A DNA stretch of 64,000 nt from an uncultured Halomonas sp. GTDB taxonomy: Bacteria > Pseudomonadota > Gammaproteobacteria > Pseudomonadales > Halomonadaceae. The position numbers and the translations under genes are program-made. The notes below the pieces were generated by a model. It was given only the letters and a program-made list of their open reading frames with translations. It searched no databases and was not told where the DNA came from. Below are positions 62,957-64,000 of this stretch, piece by piece (position 1 is the first letter of the stretch; each line of letters opens with the position of its first letter). The stretch is taken from contig NZ_CANMVL010000012.1 in the NCBI RefSeq assembly GCF_947501415.1, positions 27,843 through 91,842 on the forward strand, written 5' to 3'.

Positions 62957-63931
62957 ATGAAAGAACCCGTTCGCATTGCCATTACCGGCGCCGCCGGCCA
63001 GATCAGCTACTCCCTGGCCTTCCGCATCGCCTCCGGCGACATGCTGGGCAAGGACCAGCCGGTCATCCTGCAGCTGCTCGAGATCACCCCGGCCATGGAC
63101 GCCCTGAACGGCGTGGTCATGGAGCTCAACGACTGTGCCTTCCCGCTGGTGCAGGAGATCGTCGCCACCGACGACCCCAACGTCGCCTTCAAGGACGCCG
63201 ATTTCGCCCTGCTGGTGGGTGCACGTCCGCGTGGTCCGGGCATGGAGCGCAAGGACCTGCTGGAAGCCAACGCCGCGATCTTCTCCGTGCAGGGCAAGGC
63301 GCTGAACGACAACGCCAGCCGTGATGTACGGGTGCTGGTGGTGGGCAACCCGGCCAACACCAACGCGCTGATCGCCTCCTGCAACGCGCCGGACCTGAAC
63401 CCGGGCCAGTTCACCGCGATGATGCGTCTGGACCACAACCGCGCCAAGACCCAGCTGGCCCAGAAGGTCGGCAAGCATGTCACCGACGTGGAGTCGATGA
63501 TCGTGTGGGGCAACCACAGCGCCACCCAGTACCCAGACCTGGCCCACTGCAAGGTGGACGGCAAGGCGGCCCTGGAGCTGGTCGATCAGGAGTGGTACGA
63601 GAACGACTTCATCCCCACCGTGCAGCAGCGCGGCGCCGCCATCATCAAGGCCCGTGGCGCATCCTCCGCGGCCTCCGCGGCCTCCGCTGCCATCGACCAT
63701 ATGCGTGACTGGGCGCTGGGCAGCGACGGCATCGTCAGCATGGGTATCCCCGCCGACGGCAGCTACGGTGTCGAGCCGGGCATCATGTATTCCTACCCGG
63801 TGGTGTGCAAGAACGGTCAGTACGAGATCGTGCAGGGCCTGGAGATCGGTGAGTTCAGCCGCGAGCGGATGAATGCCACCGAGCAGGAGCTGCGTGAAGA
63901 GCGTGCCGCCGTGGAGCACCTGCTGGGCTGA
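62957..63931 (+). CDS. mdh: malate dehydrogenase (lactate/malate dehydrogenase superfamily)
   Basis: A 324-residue NAD-dependent enzyme interconverting malate and oxaloacetate. The NAD loop is [11 protein letters not shown] at 10-20; MRLDHNRAK holds substrate arginine and H187 in [12 protein letters not shown] is the catalytic histidine. The number agrees with the Thermus-type enzyme, which this sequence resembles more than E. coli Mdh. AAGGAG six bases before ATG 62957 rules out earlier in-frame starts. Alone on its transcript, with a REP-like element after it. Confidence 0.95.
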   Translation: MKEPVRIAITGAAGQISYSLAFRIASGDMLGKDQPVILQLLEITPAMDALNGVVMELNDCAFPLVQEIVATDDPNVAFKDADFALLVGARPRGPGMERKDLLEANAAIFSVQGKALNDNASRDVRVLVVGNPANTNALIASCNAPDLNPGQFTAMMRLDHNRAKTQLAQKVGKHVTDVESMIVWGNHSATQYPDLAHCKVDGKAALELVDQEWYENDFIPTVQQRGAAIIKARGASSAASAASAAIDHMRDWALGSDGIVSMGIPADGSYGVEPGIMYSYPVVCKNGQYEIVQGLEIGEFSRERMNATEQELREERAAVEHLLG

Positions 63932-63960
63932 ACCCCAGCCATACGCCTTACGCTGTAAGC

Positions 63961-63987
63961 CGTAGGAGCGCGACTTATCGCGCGAGA
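63961..63987. repeat. REP-like element downstream of mdh
   Basis: CGTAGGAGCGCGACTTATCG followed by CGCGAGA; one base differs in the core from the 58501 copy. Confidence 0.65.
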
Positions 63988-64000
63988 AGCCCCGCCAGGC

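Overview
The window is a high-GC gammaproteobacterial chromosome segment. Gene content (choline-dehydrogenase-like GMC oxidoreductase, CPA-type sodium/proton antiporter, GcvT, NnrU, PEP carboxykinase (ATP), Hsp33, Rsd, thermophile-type malate dehydrogenase) and protein style suggest a moderate halophile of the Halomonadaceae (Halomonas or a close relative). This is inference from the translated products; no rRNA or tRNA gene was seen.

Layout. 1-7.5 kb: the 5' part of gcvT running off the left edge, a YdhR-like monooxygenase, a small unknown protein, a 577-residue isocitrate dehydrogenase, a DadA-type FAD oxidoreductase, a CPA1-type antiporter and threonine ammonia-lyase. 7.7-14.5 kb: YebE-like DUF533 protein and PgpA, a PhoD-like phosphatase whose 3' end overlaps pgpA antisense, NnrU, and a PepSY/response regulator/sensor kinase operon divergent from a second PepSY protein. 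14.6-25.9 kb: FMN glutamate-synthase-like protein, ChaC, GMC oxidoreductase, a cold-shock protein, a carboxylesterase, a stand-alone TrpB, a PAS-GGDEF diguanylate cyclase, a small zinc ribbon, PIN-PhoH and a patatin.

26.2-32.5 kb is the most unusual part. A sigma-54 type promoter with an upstream inverted repeat leads into four exported proteins on the plus strand: a very glycine-rich low-complexity protein, a small protein with a tandem GIE repeat, a C39-like cysteine peptidase resembling FapD, and an unknown exported protein. Facing them are an outer-membrane beta-barrel resembling FapF and a sigma-54 enhancer-binding regulator with a degenerate receiver-like domain. Together they look like a self-contained, divergent Fap-like (functional amyloid or surface fibre) export system with its own regulator. 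The bases around it are more AT-rich than the flanks.

32.9-39.3 kb is rich in cell-wall functions: two L,D-transpeptidase-family proteins, an ABC exporter and an M23 endopeptidase. 39.5-43.5 kb holds pirin, a LysR regulator, glutathionyl-hydroquinone reductase YqjG and Hsp33. A shared TCG-N7-CGA element in front of pirin, lysR and yqjG suggests one small quinone or oxidative-stress regulon. 43.8-53 kb: pckA, an acyl-CoA synthetase, Tex, gshA-dsbB and an alpha/beta hydrolase. 53.2-57.8 kb is a complete five-gene branched-chain-amino-acid-type ABC importer. 58-64 kb: Rsd, an RND efflux pump with its adaptor, and malate dehydrogenase.

Short REP-like palindromes (core GTAGGAGCGCGATTTATCGC) recur in gene-end spacers at 35.4, 45.4, 53.1-53.2, 58.5 and 63.96 kb. 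Start codons were chosen from ribosome-binding sites and family length; where several are possible this is said in the entry.
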